In this document: one piece after another, positions 22,623 through 35,151 of the stretch
Position numbering within the stretch: position 1 is the stretch's first letter
Layout of the letters: every line of letters begins with the position of its first letter
NCBI GenBank assembly: GCA_022059125.1
Contig: JAEUWY010000001.1
Location: 1,054,001-1,118,000 of the forward strand
Length of the DNA stretch: 64,000 nt
Source: Corynespora cassiicola
Lineage: Eukaryota > Ascomycota > Dothideomycetes > Pleosporales > Corynesporascaceae
Direction: 5' to 3'
The notes under the pieces: generated by a model
Seen by the model: the letters and a program-made list of their open reading frames with translations, nothing else
Database searches by the model: none
Told to the model about the DNA's origin: nothing
Translations under genes and position numbers: made by a program

Positions 22623-23254
22623 GGCGTTGAATCTGTAAGGCAGCGGGGGGATTCTTTTATTTAATTTTTATGGTATGTGCTAAATATTGTTGAAGGGCTT
22701 TATGATGGGTCAAGTACTTGGCGATTGTGGTACAAGGGCATGGTCCAGAACCACATTAGATGACTTGACCTCTATCCCATTGTTCATCAGACTTTACCTC
22801 ATCTGCCATCTCATAACAAGTGGAACTCAACTACAGATACTTTTCTATTGCTGGTCATATCGAGACCTCGCACTTTTTTTTGCAGAAAACATTGCATTAG
22901 AGTAGCCAGAGATGAGCATTGTTCACTGTGCCATGAGATATTGTGATGATGACAGTCACATACATCCGAACAGAATGCACCACACCTAATATATGAATCA
23001 AGTTATAACAGCACCAGGATAGTCTAAAGCAGTAGAGAAGAATTTCTCGATGGCATCTACCAATGTGTACTAATCCACTCCAGACCCCTTCACCTGCCCA
23101 TCAGATCGTAATAGCATCACGACGTAACCCATAATTACCATCTTAATCATCACCGACCGCATAATTCATACCTTGTCCCGGCCGTGCTCCTAACATGTCC
23201 TAACCATGTACCTAACCCCGATCCGTCTATTCCAGTAATACCGAAATCCCCACT
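22623..23254. other. Intergenic, A+T-rich, convergent 3' flanks
   Basis: Nothing recognisable lies between the uncharacterised membrane-protein gene and the 3' end of GCN2. The small open frames here have no family features. Confidence 0.6.
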
Positions 23255-26200
23255 TCAACTCTCAAGATCATACAGAAAGCAGCCACCAGTCCGAAAATTG
23301 TAAACAAAGGCCTTGCCTCCCTCACCTCCGCGGCCAGAGCCATCTCCTGCCGTCTCTTTCCAGCTCGCCGCATACCCCAAGAGCAAGTTGTGAAGCTCCT
23401 GGAGATATTTGCGCTCGGCAATTGGCCAGCTCTGGATGGCCTTGCGCCAGCTATCCGGATCGGAGATGCGGGTATCGCGAATCGAATTCATGACCTCATC
23501 CTTGGTTTCGATGGCTGCGATGGGCGCGCCGTGGAACGAGTTGAGGAGTTCGGCGGACCGCGTCTGTGCAGCTTCGACGATGCTCCATTTGTTTGTCTTC
23601 TTGGAGCGGTGGTGGGACATTAGTACGTCGACGTTGGCCTTGGAAGTGCTGTTTGTCGAGGTCGGGGCCGCGGAAACTCCTTTCGTGAGGCGTTGCGCGG
23701 CGCTCCCCTCGCGTGTTTCGCGGTCGCGCAGTTCATTGCGAAGGTAGTTTAGGAGGTCGTGGGTACGGAGATCAGTGTCCTCTTTCTTAGCAATGCTCTT
23801 GACTTTCAAGTCAGGCTTATTTGATGCGACTTCCGGACCGTGCTTGATAACAATGACCCAACTGTGCCTGTCGTCGCGGTAGTGCCTAAGGAGGTCTTCG
23901 AGGGAGTGCGCGTCGATGGCGAGTTCAGCAGTGTAGCCATGAGCGATGAGGTCTGCAACCATCCTGATCCCAGTCGAGCGAAGGACCGCTGGATCAAAGC
24001 TCGCAACAAGACAATCGCAGCGGCGAGGCATCCAGGAAACGGCTGGTGTATCTTCGTCGGCATGCTTCTTCAAAAACATGGCCTTCTCCGGCTTCTTCAG
24101 ATATCGTACCATGGAACCGACTAGACGGTCCCAGCCTATGTTGACTCCAACAGCATGATACGTCGCAGCGGGATGTGCGTGAGTGGAGCCTTTTGGACGA
24201 TACTCCTCGATGAGCTTGTCATATCGTCCACCAGCAGCAAGCACCTCGCGCTGCTTTGCATCGAACAGACATTGGAACAGAATACCACCAGAATAGAATT
24301 TCTCGTTGAAGCAGCTCAAGACGCTTATATAAATCTTGCGCTTCACATTCCAGTGCTTCATGTACTTAATGACCGAGGTCAGGTGTGTAAAGACTGCATG
24401 TGTGCGATCAAGGTATTTGGTTCCCTCGAACATCCGTCGTAGCTTTGAGAACGCCTTCTCCGGCGTATCCCTCCAATCGAAACGGGCAAGGTCATCCAAT
24501 GAAGTTGATGAGACACCTATCTGAGGGGCTCGTAGTTCGTTGCGGATGGTCTGCCAGGTGTTCTTCTGGATATTTAGCTTACTGAGAACCTCCTTTACGG
24601 CTGGTCGCTGAGGGGCGCTGATCCTGCAAAAGTCCAAAATTACATCTAGAAGATTGCTGTGATTCAGATGAAAGCACAACTGGGTGGATGTGAGAGACGG
24701 AAACTCGCCGATAACCTCATCAATGACTTTCAGGACCTCCGACTCTTTCAGAGCAAGATCTAGAGTGTCATAGGACAAGATATCAAAGTCGGCCTCTCCA
24801 TTGCTCCTCGGTGCGCCTCCAGTGATGCTGTCTCGGTAAACAGTCCCAAGAGTGAATGTCTTTTCCAAGAATGGTGCACCACGGCCGATGCTCCTGGCAT
24901 ATGGTAGAGTAAGATCGTATGGTAATTGCACGAGAGTTCCCGACGGATCAAAAAGTTTTACAACGTTACTGTTCGAATAATGATCCGACCAAGGGAGAAG
25001 GAGCTGACGCTGGACCTCAACAGCGCCATGAGCACGGAATACCATTGCGAGGCGATCTTTTACCAGGTTCTGGAGGAGGACATCGTTAGCCTTGAGCGTC
25101 TGCGAGCCTAGTCCCATGTCCCAAGTGTAGTCCTTGGCCTGAGTATCCGGCTTCTGTGAGAACAAGGCAGCCATCATCTTGGCATAGTGTGGTGAGTTTC
25201 GGTCTGACAAAGCCTTCAAGGCCTCTTTGACAGCTTCGTCCTCGATCTGGAGGGGCACCTTTCCACTTCTCAAAAGTTCTGCACAACTCGGCCGCTCGCT
25301 AGGTCGATGGCTGATCAGGGACATGATTATGCTTCCTTGTAGCGACTTTTCCGGGGTGCTGAATTCTTCTGGGAGGGAATGTTTTCTCTCTCGTAATCCA
25401 CGTATGACTTGGTCTCGTTCCATGGCAGTTTGCAAGGGATAGCACATCTCGAAGAAGATGATACCCATTGAATACATATCCACTTTATCGTTGTAATTGC
25501 CAGTAACGCTGGAGCGCAATTCTGGGGCAACGTATAATGCAGTACCGATGCTGCGAGTCATATCGCCGTCAGTTTGTGTTCCGGCAGATACTTTCCTATC
25601 TAGTCTCTGATACTGGCCGCTCGTGGCGAGACCGAAATCTCCAATCTTTGGAATCTTAGCCACATCAATAAAGATATTATCCGGCTTAAGGTCACGATGG
25701 ATGATTCCGTGACCATGAACGTGAGCTAGACCTTCCAACATTTGTCGGAAGAGCCTCCAGTATTCGTCTGGATCATCGAATAGATCCCTACGAATGAGAT
25801 CTCGTAGTGTCTGCTTCTCACAAAACTCCATTTGAATATAGAGAACTGTCTTGGTGGGCCTATGAGGGTAAGAGTTGGAAGAGGTGCGCTTCCTTGCCAA
25901 TGGTGAATGTGGATCGCCCGCGCTGGCTGTAGCTACGTCGTCATCTAATTTAATGTTAGTGGGGAGTACAAACTGCACACGGGGGACAGACTTTCCTGAG
26001 TCTGATGCAAAAACGACAGCTCCATCGTCCTCGTCGGACTCCTCGCCACCTGAGCCAAACTCGATCTTCGGGTAGCCGCTCGAACTGATAAAATCCAAGC
26101 CGCCTGTGCTTTTTCCAAAGCCATCGCCACGGGTACCACCAGGGGAGACATCAGAACCTGATTCAGATCCCGAGTCATCACCATCAAACGTAGTCGAGTC

Positions 26201-28303
26201 GTCATCGTCATTTTCAGAGACACCAGTCATCTCTTCCTCGGGCCAGGCAGTGTAGTAGCGCACCACGCAAGGGTGGTTGAGACGCGACAGAAGCATGACC
26301 TCTGATAGGACCTCGGTTAAAGCAGAGGCGGACTTTTGCTTGATTTTTTTGATAGCGTAGATACGGCCGTCTACTTTGTTGCGAGCCTTGACCACTTCGC
26401 CATAACCGCCTTTGCCAAGACGTCCTTGCTCGACCCAATCGCTTGCATAGCGCGAAAATACACCTCCGAATCCGGTGGAGGATTCTCTACGGAGACGGTA
26501 TGCGCCCAGGGAGGTAGACGAATGTCTAGACCGCATTGGGGTGATCGGCGGTTCTTGTATGGGAACGTCGTCGCGCAGGAACTCGCACGGTATGAGATCA
26601 AATGCGGATGGTCGCTTCTTCGGATCGGGTTTGAAGAATTTGCGCAAGATCTCCTGTAGTGGCTCGGAACAGTGACGCTCATCCGACAAATCTTTCGGTG
26701 AGTTGTACTTGTGCGGAACATCAAGGCCAAACAGCATCTGAAGAAATACGACGCCGAGGTCCCACACGTCCGTCTTCCGGGTTCGGCGGGCATCATGGGC
26801 CAACTCGGCGGGAATCCAAAATGCCGATCGGTTTGTTGCGAAGGGCTGTTCACCTCGACACAGTGCACGTAGGTTGTGTAAAGTTTCCTGAAAACCAGCA
26901 TCGGCCAGCTTTACGCCGACGCTGCCAGTGGAGGTCTTACGCAGAAGCACATTGTGGGGATGGATTCTCTTGTGGACAACACCATTGCGATGATAAAAGT
27001 CCAGTGCCTCAAGAAGGTCAATTGTCCACGATCTCACCTTTGCAACGGCAATCTGGCCGTCATCCTCGAGTTTTTCGCCCAGTGAGCCTTTGTTGGCATA
27101 TTCCACCAGGATGTTGATCTCCCAACCCGAGTCTGGAATTGGCTCGATTCTGAAATCAAAGACACTCATGATGGTTGATTGTCTCAAGCGCTTGATCTCC
27201 TCCATTTCCTCCTCAAATTCCATGATGGCTTTTTTGAGCTGGGCGTTGGCAGACGTGTTCCCCCCTCCAACACGAATACGTTTCAATACTAGCGTGGTGG
27301 GATCTTGGACGCCAATCGGTTTTACAAGAAGCTCTTCTGTGACGGGGCCCGTCCGAAAAGGAAGCAGGCCTTGTACGGCAGTGAACTCGATTTCCTTGCT
27401 GTCATGCTGAAGGGAGATGACTCGATCAAACGAGACGAAGTCACTTGTCTTGTCTGTAGGGAAATAGGAAGTCGGCGTAGTCCCGGATGTCTTGCTCTTG
27501 CGCTCTGCAAGCTTCTTCTTGCGCCTCATCTCGTCGCTAACCATTTCACGCAACAGACGTGCTTCTTCTGCCTGCTCTTCCTTGCGCTTCTTCTCGAGCT
27601 CTTCCTCCTGGCGTTTGGCGAGTTGCACGGCGGCAGCTTCCTGCTCGGCCCGTTCAGCGTCTAGAGTGTCAAATGCACCGTCGTTTTCTCGCAGAGCGAT
27701 CTCATCTTCGAGGATGTCTTGAATGGAGGCGGCGATGTCGTGGAGCATGACTTCACCGACGAGTTCTTTTGGCCTCGTCTTAAGCAGATTCTGGATTCGA
27801 TCTTGGGACCTCTGTCGCAGGCGACTGGAATGCTCCAAGGTCAGTGTGGGCAGGGACTTGGGATAAGTGGCTGTTATTCTTGCACAAAGCGTGACGGATA
27901 TATCGTCATTGGAGAAGGCCTTCAGCTTGAGTCGTAGAAGGCGATCTGTAGTTTTCTGTGAACATGTCAGCATTTTTTATTCAGTTTGATGGTGGAAAAG
28001 ACTGAGTCACCCAAGGTGGCAGCGGCGCAGAAACAAAACAGCAACACACAACGCGCATAATGGACGACTTACACTCCAAGCCCCTGTCGCTTCAACTTCC
28101 TCGTAGTCTTCCATGAAAATGGCTTTCAAGACTTCGCGCTCGTCTTCTTGGGCTGCCTCGAGAGCATCAGACGGCTGCGAGACCAAAGGCGGCCGCTCGG
28201 GCGTGGATTCTTTTGCAGGCTGCTTCCCCATGGTGGGAAAAACACTCTGCGGCGTGGATACATTTGGGTTCTTCTTGTTTCGGGGTGTCGTTGGCGGTGC
28301 CAT
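23255..28303 (-). CDS. GCN2: eIF2-alpha kinase Gcn2
   Basis: This is the amino-acid-starvation sensor. Uncharged tRNA binds the HisRS-like domain and the kinase phosphorylates eIF2-alpha, raising translation of the Gcn4/CPC1-type activator. Exons on the minus strand are 28073-28303 and 23255-27955 with a 117-nt intron, giving 1643 residues. Domains in order: an RWD domain (about residues 50-155) split by the intron, a charged coiled coil, a pseudokinase (HRD replaced by HKR near 409), an active kinase (GRLGKGGYGEVV near 585, AIKKIK, HRDLKPDN near 829, DFGLAT near 849, TALYVAPE), a HisRS-like domain (VYRDSITGGAPRSNGE near 1120) and a C-terminal ribosome/dimer region. A long Ser/Asp-rich insert lies inside the N-lobe of the kinase, as in other Gcn2 proteins. 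Intron 1 contains a TGAGTCA motif. It is head-to-head with the cut12-like gene. Confidence 0.97.
28003..28009. promoter_or_regulatory. Candidate Gcn4/CPC1 (AP-1-like) site in GCN2 intron 1
   Basis: An exact TGAGTCA, the consensus for bZIP activators of the Gcn4 type, lies in the intron of GCN2. A 7-mer occurs by chance about every 8 kb, counting its reverse complement, so this is only a candidate. Confidence 0.25.
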
Positions 28304-28873
28304 GGGGGGCTGTGTTGTGTGTTGGTGGTTACAAGGTCAACCAGAAATGAAAAAGTTGACGGCGAGACACGCAGCCGAAGCTGCTGCCCTTCACACTGCA
28401 GACATGACTTTCACTCTCGATGGATTCCGGTCAGTCAGTGAAAGGGGTGGTGGAGCAGGGAAAGCTCCGGCCGCTGCCAACTCATGATGGAAGAAGCGGT
28501 CGGTGCACCCCACAATGAGGTAGCCGCGCTAGTCTGCTTGTGGGCTAGCGCCGTGGACGCGACTTGTTGCATTCTCCAGCTGCGGACTCCCGCGCCACAA
28601 CACCCACCCACTGTCCCTGCCCCGGACACGTCCAGCTGGCCAGGATCCCGATTGCGCCGCTACGTGGAACTCTGTCCGAGCTGTTTTCCACCCCATCCGG
28701 ATTGCTTTTCGACGACGTTGCCCGCCTAGCCCCGCCCTCGCTCCACGAGTAAACAACTCCCCAAACAAACCCGCCAGCACACTGCCCTCGCTCAACGCGC
28801 TGTTTTGCGCACCACCACCACCACCGTCGCCGATCCTGGTCTTTGAAATCTCTTCAACGACGCATTCTGCAAC
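28304..28873. other. Divergent promoter region, GCN2 and cut12-like gene
   Basis: This 570-bp region separates two start codons in opposite orientation. It contains CACAACACCCACC- and CACCACCACC-type C/A-rich stretches near the right side. No coding sequence is supported. Confidence 0.55.
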
Positions 28874-30763
28874 ATGTTTGAGTGGATCACCGGCTCACGC
28901 ATCACCAATGTGATTGAGGATCTTCAAGCAGGTACGATGCACTCTACTTCGCCCTGGTAGGTTCAGGCTGACCACCAAGATCCGGTATACGAACCCACCA
29001 TCGTCGAGCCGCCCGACACCCCGGCCCACCAATTTGCTATGAAAGCCTTCAAGCAGGCCTTGTTCGGCACCCCCGCTCCAGAACAGGCGAACGCCATCAA
29101 GAGGAGCGAGAAAAAGGCGAAGACGGGTGCGGTCAAGCTGGATGCCCCTACCATGGCTGCGCCGAAAGAGAATGTCCCACAGGAATCACCTTCCAAGCAG
29201 CGCGGAGGCATAATGAAAACACCACAGACCGCGAACAAGAAGAAAAACGTATCATTTGGATCTCAGGTAGTTGATAATGAAGGGAAGCGAGGCAACGTGG
29301 GCAGAAGCGGTATTCCGAACAACTGTCCTGGGAAATTCCCAAGTCCCTGGACTCCAGGAACCGAGTTGAAGCTGGACGCTGGCAGCGACAAGCCTCGCAC
29401 CCGACTCACGGCTGCGTTCCTCGAAGCTCGAACCACGCCGCAATCAAAAGACAACCAAAAGTCAAAGGCCAGGGATGACACTGACATCACTATGGATCTG
29501 AGTGCACCGCGCTCTGAGTCGGGCAGATACTGGAAGGCCGAGTACGAAGCCTATGCTGCAAAGAGCGAAAAGGAGGTGAAGAAGCTGGTTTCCAAACAGC
29601 AGATAGCGAAAGCCTACGCAAAGAAGAAAGACGACGAAGTGAACGAGCTAATCAACAAGCTTGCCGAGGAGCGTAGGCGATTCCAGCAGCGGGAGCGAGA
29701 CCTTGAGCAACAGAACAAGGACTTCCAGGAACGACTGCGACAAGCAATGGCCGACAACGGCTCAACTAGCATCGAGATTGCTACGCTAAAGGCCCGGATC
29801 GCGACGCTGGAGGGCTCAGCCGCTTCTACTCAAGTCGGCAAAATGTCTTTCTCAATCTATGAAGACTCGAGCAAAGATGCCTCCCAGCTCCAGCCGACCA
29901 GAGCAACGGCTTCACGGCCTTTGACAGGCAAGGAAAACTCTCCCCCGAAACCACGGCATAATCGTCGGCAAACCATGCCAGAAGCTTCTCCACGACGCCC
30001 TACTGATCTCGGCGCAACCACCTCGAGGTTTGGTACCGATCCTGAACAAGCGTCTATTCTGCTGGGCAAGTCTCTGCGTGCTCCCGCAGAGCTTCCGGCC
30101 AAGTTATCTGCCACATCCCAAGCTGCAGAATTGAGTGCACGGCCTCCATTAAGTCCTCGCAAGCTCGACGCCAGCAGACAGGAGAATATCGCTCCAAAGT
30201 CGCCATTCAATGAGCTCCCTTCGAGCCCCCTTCCACTGGGATCCCCGACCCAACCTCCCCTTTCGGACCCTTGGCTGCTACCCGTCGAAAGTTCTCCGCA
30301 TTATGATAGGATGGCATTTCCTATATCTACTGGGCCTTCTCAATCTGGTCCAGCTCGTTCTACTAAACCTAGACCTCTCCAAAGGAAGACGAAGTCGGTC
30401 TCCCAGGCTTCGAGATCAGTGGCCTCGGGACGCTCTGCGCATGATCCAACTCCCACGCAAAATCCGGTCGATGCCTCCAAGAGCACCAATGCCACCGAAA
30501 AGCCTTCATCTCTGGACAAGAGTTTTGCTGACCCCAGGACCGCCGAGAGCTCATCCTATAAGCCTGCCTCGAAGGAACTAAACGGGAATGTTTCGACACT
30601 GGCGGATCCAAAGTTCGATGTTGCCAAATCTGCAATCCACCATGCCGACAGCGCTCGTGGGGTGCCCAAGGGCAAAGACAAAATCATGGACACGGATCGT
30701 AAGGCGCAAGCTAAGAAGCGTTTGGAAGAGAAGAGGATGAAGAAGAAGCTCATAGGGAGCTGA
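28874..30763 (+). CDS. cut12: Spindle pole body-associated protein, Cut12 type
   Basis: Cut12-family proteins sit at the spindle pole body and promote its insertion and activation at mitotic entry. Exons are 28874-28931 and 28980-30763 with a 48-nt intron (branch-like GCTGAC), giving 613 residues. The N-terminal segment, MFEWITGSRITNVIED followed by VEPPDTPAHQFAMKAFKQALFGTP, matches the conserved start of the fungal family. KKNVSFGSQV looks like a PP1-docking (RVxF-type) element. A coiled coil spans roughly residues 200-275 (KLVSKQQIAKAYAKK onward). The rest is Ser/Pro-rich and ends in a very basic Lys-rich tail. The first exon is short and was added because it joins in phase and matches the family. 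Confidence 0.85.
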
Positions 30764-31130
30764 TCAGTCTTACAAAATTGTTCCTTGATTGAATTGGCCT
30801 TCTGAGATGGGCAGTCTCTTCATTTCGGGCCAGGAGTTATGGGCTTTGATTGATGTCTCGTTATTAACATTGGGTTGCATCGATACGGAGTATTGGACGA
30901 TACCTTTGGCAGTTCGCTATCTCAAATACTATCTTTTCATCATTTACCTGGACTGAATGCCTCTCCACCAAGTCACAAGTCCATGAAAACACAGGGCACG
31001 ATTGGTTTGTAAGGGAATGAAATCTATTCTTTGCTGCTCGAGGCGGGTATCATGAATGCAGGTCCAGCTTCAAACACATATCTTACAACATCGTCAACTC
31101 CAAGAAGCGGAAGCAAAGGGTGTCCACCCC
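30764..31130. other. Convergent intergenic region
   Basis: It holds the 3' flanks of the cut12-like gene and the peptidyl-tRNA hydrolase gene. Nothing else is recognisable. Confidence 0.6.
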
Positions 31131-32213
31131 TCAGCGCTTCCCCTCACTAATCTGCCTCAGGGCATCCAAAACGCTCGGACACGCCCCCTCCATAGCCCCA
31201 ATCTCCCCCCTCGTCATCTTCCTCAGCACGTACTTGCTCACAACATTGGGCTCCCTACTCTCAGGCCTCCCAATCCCAACACCAACCCTCCACCACTTGG
31301 TCCCCCCCAAACTAGCCTGACAACTCTTCAGCCCATTATGCCCCTTGGGACTCGCCGTCCCATCCCTAACCGTCACCTTCCCCAAACTCGCCTCCAGCTC
31401 ATCGTGCAACACCACCAATCTCCCCTCCAAACCCCTCGCCCTCAACCCGCGACTAAACTCATTCCACGCCTTCTTGACCGCCGGGCCCGAAACATTCATC
31501 AGCGTGGTGCTCTGCCAGAACGTAAAGTCGTCTTCGGTGGGCGGCGCGCCCGCCGTCTTCGTGTAACCCGACAGCAGGCCGAAGGAAAAAGTCGTGTTGT
31601 CCGGGCGCGACACGAGACCGCTGAGCCCCTTGGTGAAGGGCTGGTACGCCTTCACGGACGCGATGATGGTGGTTATCGTGTGGCCGGCCGAGTGCAGGGT
31701 GTTGGCGTAGGCGGAGCCTGGGTTGCCGATGCTGCAGACGAGGAGGGGGTAGAGCTTCGAAGGGCCGGGGGGCATGGTCGGGGGTGTGCGGAGGGATAGC
31801 TCTGGTGCGGGTTTAGAGGAGGGGTTCGCAGATTGAGTGGTGGTGGTGGATTGTGGGGGCTCGTTTTCGGTGTCGCTTTCCGAGGGGTAGAAGGCGGAGG
31901 CTTGTTGCTGCTTCTTCTTCTGCTTTCGCGCTTTTTTGCTGAGAGGTGCTGGTGCGGATGCTGGCACTGGCGCTGGCGCTGGCTCTGGGGGTGTCTCCAC
32001 GTCGGTGTCTGGTGGGGTGGGAGGAATCGCGGGGGTTGTGGGTTTCTTTTGCCTGCGCTTGTCCTTTCGACTTGTTATGGGTGCGACGGCAATGGGGTGG
32101 GCGGATTGCTCGTCGGTTGGTGGTGAAGTATGAATAAATTTGGCCGATGCGTCGGGATCGGCGGTCTTGGGCGCGCCGACGGGCACGTGAGCACGTGGAA
32201 TCGTGTTCGGCAT
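31131..32213 (-). CDS. PTH1: Peptidyl-tRNA hydrolase, Pth1 (bacterial-type) family
   Basis: The enzyme releases peptides from prematurely dissociated peptidyl-tRNA, probably in mitochondria. It is a single exon of 360 residues. The catalytic domain fills roughly residues 150-355. SIGNPG holds the conserved Asn and ANTLHSAGH the catalytic His. MNVSG holds the second Asn, HDELE the Asp, and SPKGHNGLKS the third Asn. The N-terminal 147 residues are Pro/Ala/Thr-rich with a Lys-rich patch, unusual for the family. An internal Met just before GPSKLYPLLVCSIGN could be a second start giving a compact enzyme of about 213 residues. The normal histidine neighbourhood HNAG is HSAG here. Confidence 0.88.
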   Translation of the reverse strand: MPNTIPRAHVPVGAPKTADPDASAKFIHTSPPTDEQSAHPIAVAPITSRKDKRRQKKPTTPAIPPTPPDTDVETPPEPAPAPVPASAPAPLSKKARKQKKKQQQASAFYPSESDTENEPPQSTTTTQSANPSSKPAPELSLRTPPTMPPGPSKLYPLLVCSIGNPGSAYANTLHSAGHTITTIIASVKAYQPFTKGLSGLVSRPDNTTFSFGLLSGYTKTAGAPPTEDDFTFWQSTTLMNVSGPAVKKAWNEFSRGLRARGLEGRLVVLHDELEASLGKVTVRDGTASPKGHNGLKSCQASLGGTKWWRVGVGIGRPESREPNVVSKYVLRKMTRGEIGAMEGACPSVLDALRQISEGKR

Positions 32214-32567
32214 TTTGGGGCGTAGGAGGGGGTCTACCGCGGTGTGTGAGAATGCACATTGTGGGGAGGCAACATGGCATATTTGTGCTGAGTATCTTGG
32301 ACGGAAATTTCACAAATCCGTCGAATGATGACTATTGCATTGTGAAGGGCACCGCCACACTGAAGAGTCATAGCGGATTTGTAAGGGCGGTGCCGCCGCA
32401 ATTTGTCGTTAGTCTACCGCCCTTCACACATCTGCTGCGGGCTTTGATCCCGTCGTCTCGGCAAAGATGAGATCAGAGCAAGATCTTGATCTGGAATCAA
32501 CCATCCTTCGCTTTTTGTTTCTATTCCCCCGATTTTTTCCCCATTTATGCTGGTGATCAATGTGTTG
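32214..32567. other. Intergenic between two minus-strand genes
   Basis: It contains the promoter of the peptidyl-tRNA hydrolase gene and the 3' flank of the rhodopsin-domain gene. No gene is seen. Confidence 0.55.
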
Positions 32568-33926
32568 CTATCGTATATGTGCCTGCGGTATTTCGCCACG
32601 ATATGCTGGTATCGGCCCACCTTGCTCTTCCTCCTCATTTTCGGCCCATGGCTCGAGATGTGGCAGCTCAGCCGTTGACCAAGTGTCATCTCCTTCTGTA
32701 CCCCTCCCCGACGAAGAGAATGCTTGCTTGACTTTGGCCACTGCCTCTTTGAAACTACGCCGCTGATGAGTGGGCTGAAAACTGGGTGTTCGTTCGCGAA
32801 TGAAGAGTGTTCGGTATGGTGCGACGCATGCTACGACAATCGCTATGCCGCCCAGTCAGCTTGGCCATTGCATAGTTCAAAGTAAAAGGACAAACATACC
32901 GACGTTCAACTCGATGTTTGTCCACATATACATCCATATGGGATCCATCTGGGCATTCACATTGATGGTTGTGATTGTGGCTCGCACAATCGCAAAAATC
33001 ATGGTAACCACGACAAGGGAAAACACGAGCGATAAGGCTATCCGTTGTCGAATACTGATGCGTACGCGTCTCAAGATCATAAAGGGTATGGTCATGACTA
33101 AATCGTCAGCAGACTGCACAATGCGACCTAACGAAGCCAACTTACTTAAACAATCTGTCAGGACGTCCAAAGCGCAGTTGACTTTCATCGAAGTAAAAGA
33201 AAGTCCCTGTGTCATGCACTCTTCGCTGATGACAACCTGGAAGGAAACGAGCGAACATCGGTACGGTAGAGTGGCGTAGCAAACAAAGTAACAAACAATG
33301 GTGACCACAAACACGACCCACCAAAGCCGGCAGAGACTGGTGACGGATCGGACGCCAAGGCGACGAAAAAATAACAGAAAGGCAAGCTTGACACACCAAA
33401 GCCCTGTGTATAAGAGCATAGGCACAACAACGAACAGCCGTGTGAATTGCATTGTGATGATCTTGACGTTGGGTGGAAATTTCTTCTTGCCGGAACCAAT
33501 GTCCATGACCTCATAAGTGACGGAGTTCCTGTAGATGACACATGATAAGCATGGGTTTGTATCGGGAGTGAGCTATGTTTGTGCATTCCGGTCTTTACAA
33601 ACAGCTTCACGCAGGGCAGTGGTCGTTGTACTCGACTTACAGTGCGGTGCATGCCGCCGTTATCGCCAGGGAGATCACCCCGGCAAAGACGACGAAAAAG
33701 TCATCCCAGAAGAATCGCCGAAAACTCTTCCATCGAGCATAGAGACGCGCTGGGAGGAACAGTAGCGAGAGCACAGTTAATGTCCATATGACGCCCTTAT
33801 CAGTCAGTCGGTCTAATCGCCATACTGTGGGGAAGCTCACGCAACATGGGAACTTACCAGAAAAACGGGTGGCTCGATTCTCGGTGCGGTATAACCCGCT
33901 GTAGTGGCTCGAGATTGTTGCCTCAT
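32568..33926 (-). CDS. Fungal rhodopsin-domain integral membrane protein
   Basis: This is a seven-helix plasma-membrane-type protein of the large fungal rhodopsin-domain family (PTH11/SAT4-like helices without a CFEM domain). Exons on the minus strand are 33858-33926, 33641-33795, 33528 down to 33146, 32900-33097 and 32568-32830, all GT-AG, giving 355 residues. Helix text fits the family: GVIWTLTVLSLLFLPARLYARW, then FRRFFWDDFFVVFAG with the conserved WDD. A Cys-containing loop (CYATLPYRC) and LDVLTDCLIMTIPFMILRRVR follow; the latter is recovered only after removing a 48-nt intron. The soluble C-tail is acidic and Ser-rich. The first exon (MRQQSRATTAG...PPVFL) was chosen because it gives the usual PP-containing N-terminus; reading straight through would keep a longer, less typical start. 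Ligand and role are unknown. Confidence 0.85.
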
Positions 33927-35151
33927 TGCTCCGTGTACTTCCAGTCCTATTCTTCCATTCTTTTGGTGGGTCAATGTTCAGTCCCTCATGACTTTGGGAG
34001 CTCACCGCTCTTGAGGCTCCATGGAGCTTGGAGTATTACTATGAGACATGCCGGCTGGCACGGGGCTGCGCGGTCTCCCACGGGGCGCGTACTTATGCAT
34101 CGGCCAACGGCTGAGAATCGCATCTTCCCAAAAGTACCGTAGTGCGACGTCCGAATTGAAGCAATAGGGCCGCTACGAATCGACCCTTGCCGCCCTCTAG
34201 AAAATGAGCCATTGTAGCTCTAGTTGGGTATCTACGTGTAACCAATGAATGAGTGCGGATTCAGCTCCGCAAAGCTTATCCCGAAATTCCATGCAATGCC
34301 ATCAAAGCACAGACGCAGGCGAAAACTCTTGGTAAGAAAAAAGACCGGGGTCTAGAAAGCCGTTGCTGCGATCATGAACCGTAGGGCCGATGTTTATCCT
34401 TGACGAAGAGTGCAAAACAATATTGCAGGAAAGTATAGCGAGCCTCATCAAGAGAGGTCAAGCAATTCTCTCGAAATTGACAGCAGTGACAGCTATGATG
34501 ATCCATCAAGATGACGTCTTCAGATGGCATACCTTGGAATTCTTCGACTGATTGAGCAGGGAAGACCTTAATTTGGCCGACGGTTGGTCCGGTTCTGGCA
34601 GGCTACCTGGCCGCCTGCGCAGACCTATATTCATCCACTTATACCTAGTCTATACAGGAAGCTGAAATAAGATTGCTCAATGTCAGACGCTGTCGCATAT
34701 CAACTTCTCAACACCTCATATGACCAAAAATAAGCTCTCTAAATGTAGACAGTTGGTAGTCTAAAAAGGTACGTCGGTGATACAGGCCTAGCCTAAGAAC
34801 GCAAGACAGTTGATAGGTAAGTATTCTAATGCACGTCATATAAGTATCCCCACCTCTTTATGAGCAGCTGTTGTGAAACTCCTGGTAGCAGAAAGTCACC
34901 TGAAAGACCTAGGACGCCCAGACAGATGCAGGTAGCGGATTTAGCCTCGGATTTAGGACGCTTGGCGCGCATCACGACTCTTCTGCCTGGACTTTGTACT
35001 TTCGCCATCTGTACCTCACACAACTTACCACCTCTGCTTCACCTTAAAACACCAGTCTCCCTATTGTATATATGATCGAATCTGTGGGGCTACAGCTGCA
35101 TGCTCTCTTGGATACCGCTAGCTACGTGACAATAGTAACCGGCATTACATC
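33927..35151. other. Divergent intergenic region
   Basis: This 1.2-kb stretch lies between the rhodopsin-domain gene and RAD14. A minus-strand open frame of about 70 codons at roughly 34370-34600 has no start outside its middle and no recognisable domain. I see no supported gene. Confidence 0.5.

Noticed and set aside
31056..31799. 247-codon plus-strand frame over the peptidyl-tRNA hydrolase gene
   Set aside because: It is antisense to the conserved catalytic domain, with low-complexity Pro/Gln/Arg composition and no family features.
34370..34600. Minus-strand open stretch of about 70 codons containing several Cys and His
   Set aside because: The only Met is internal, no splice partner was found and no family is recognised; a run this long is expected by chance in 1.2 kb of intergenic DNA.
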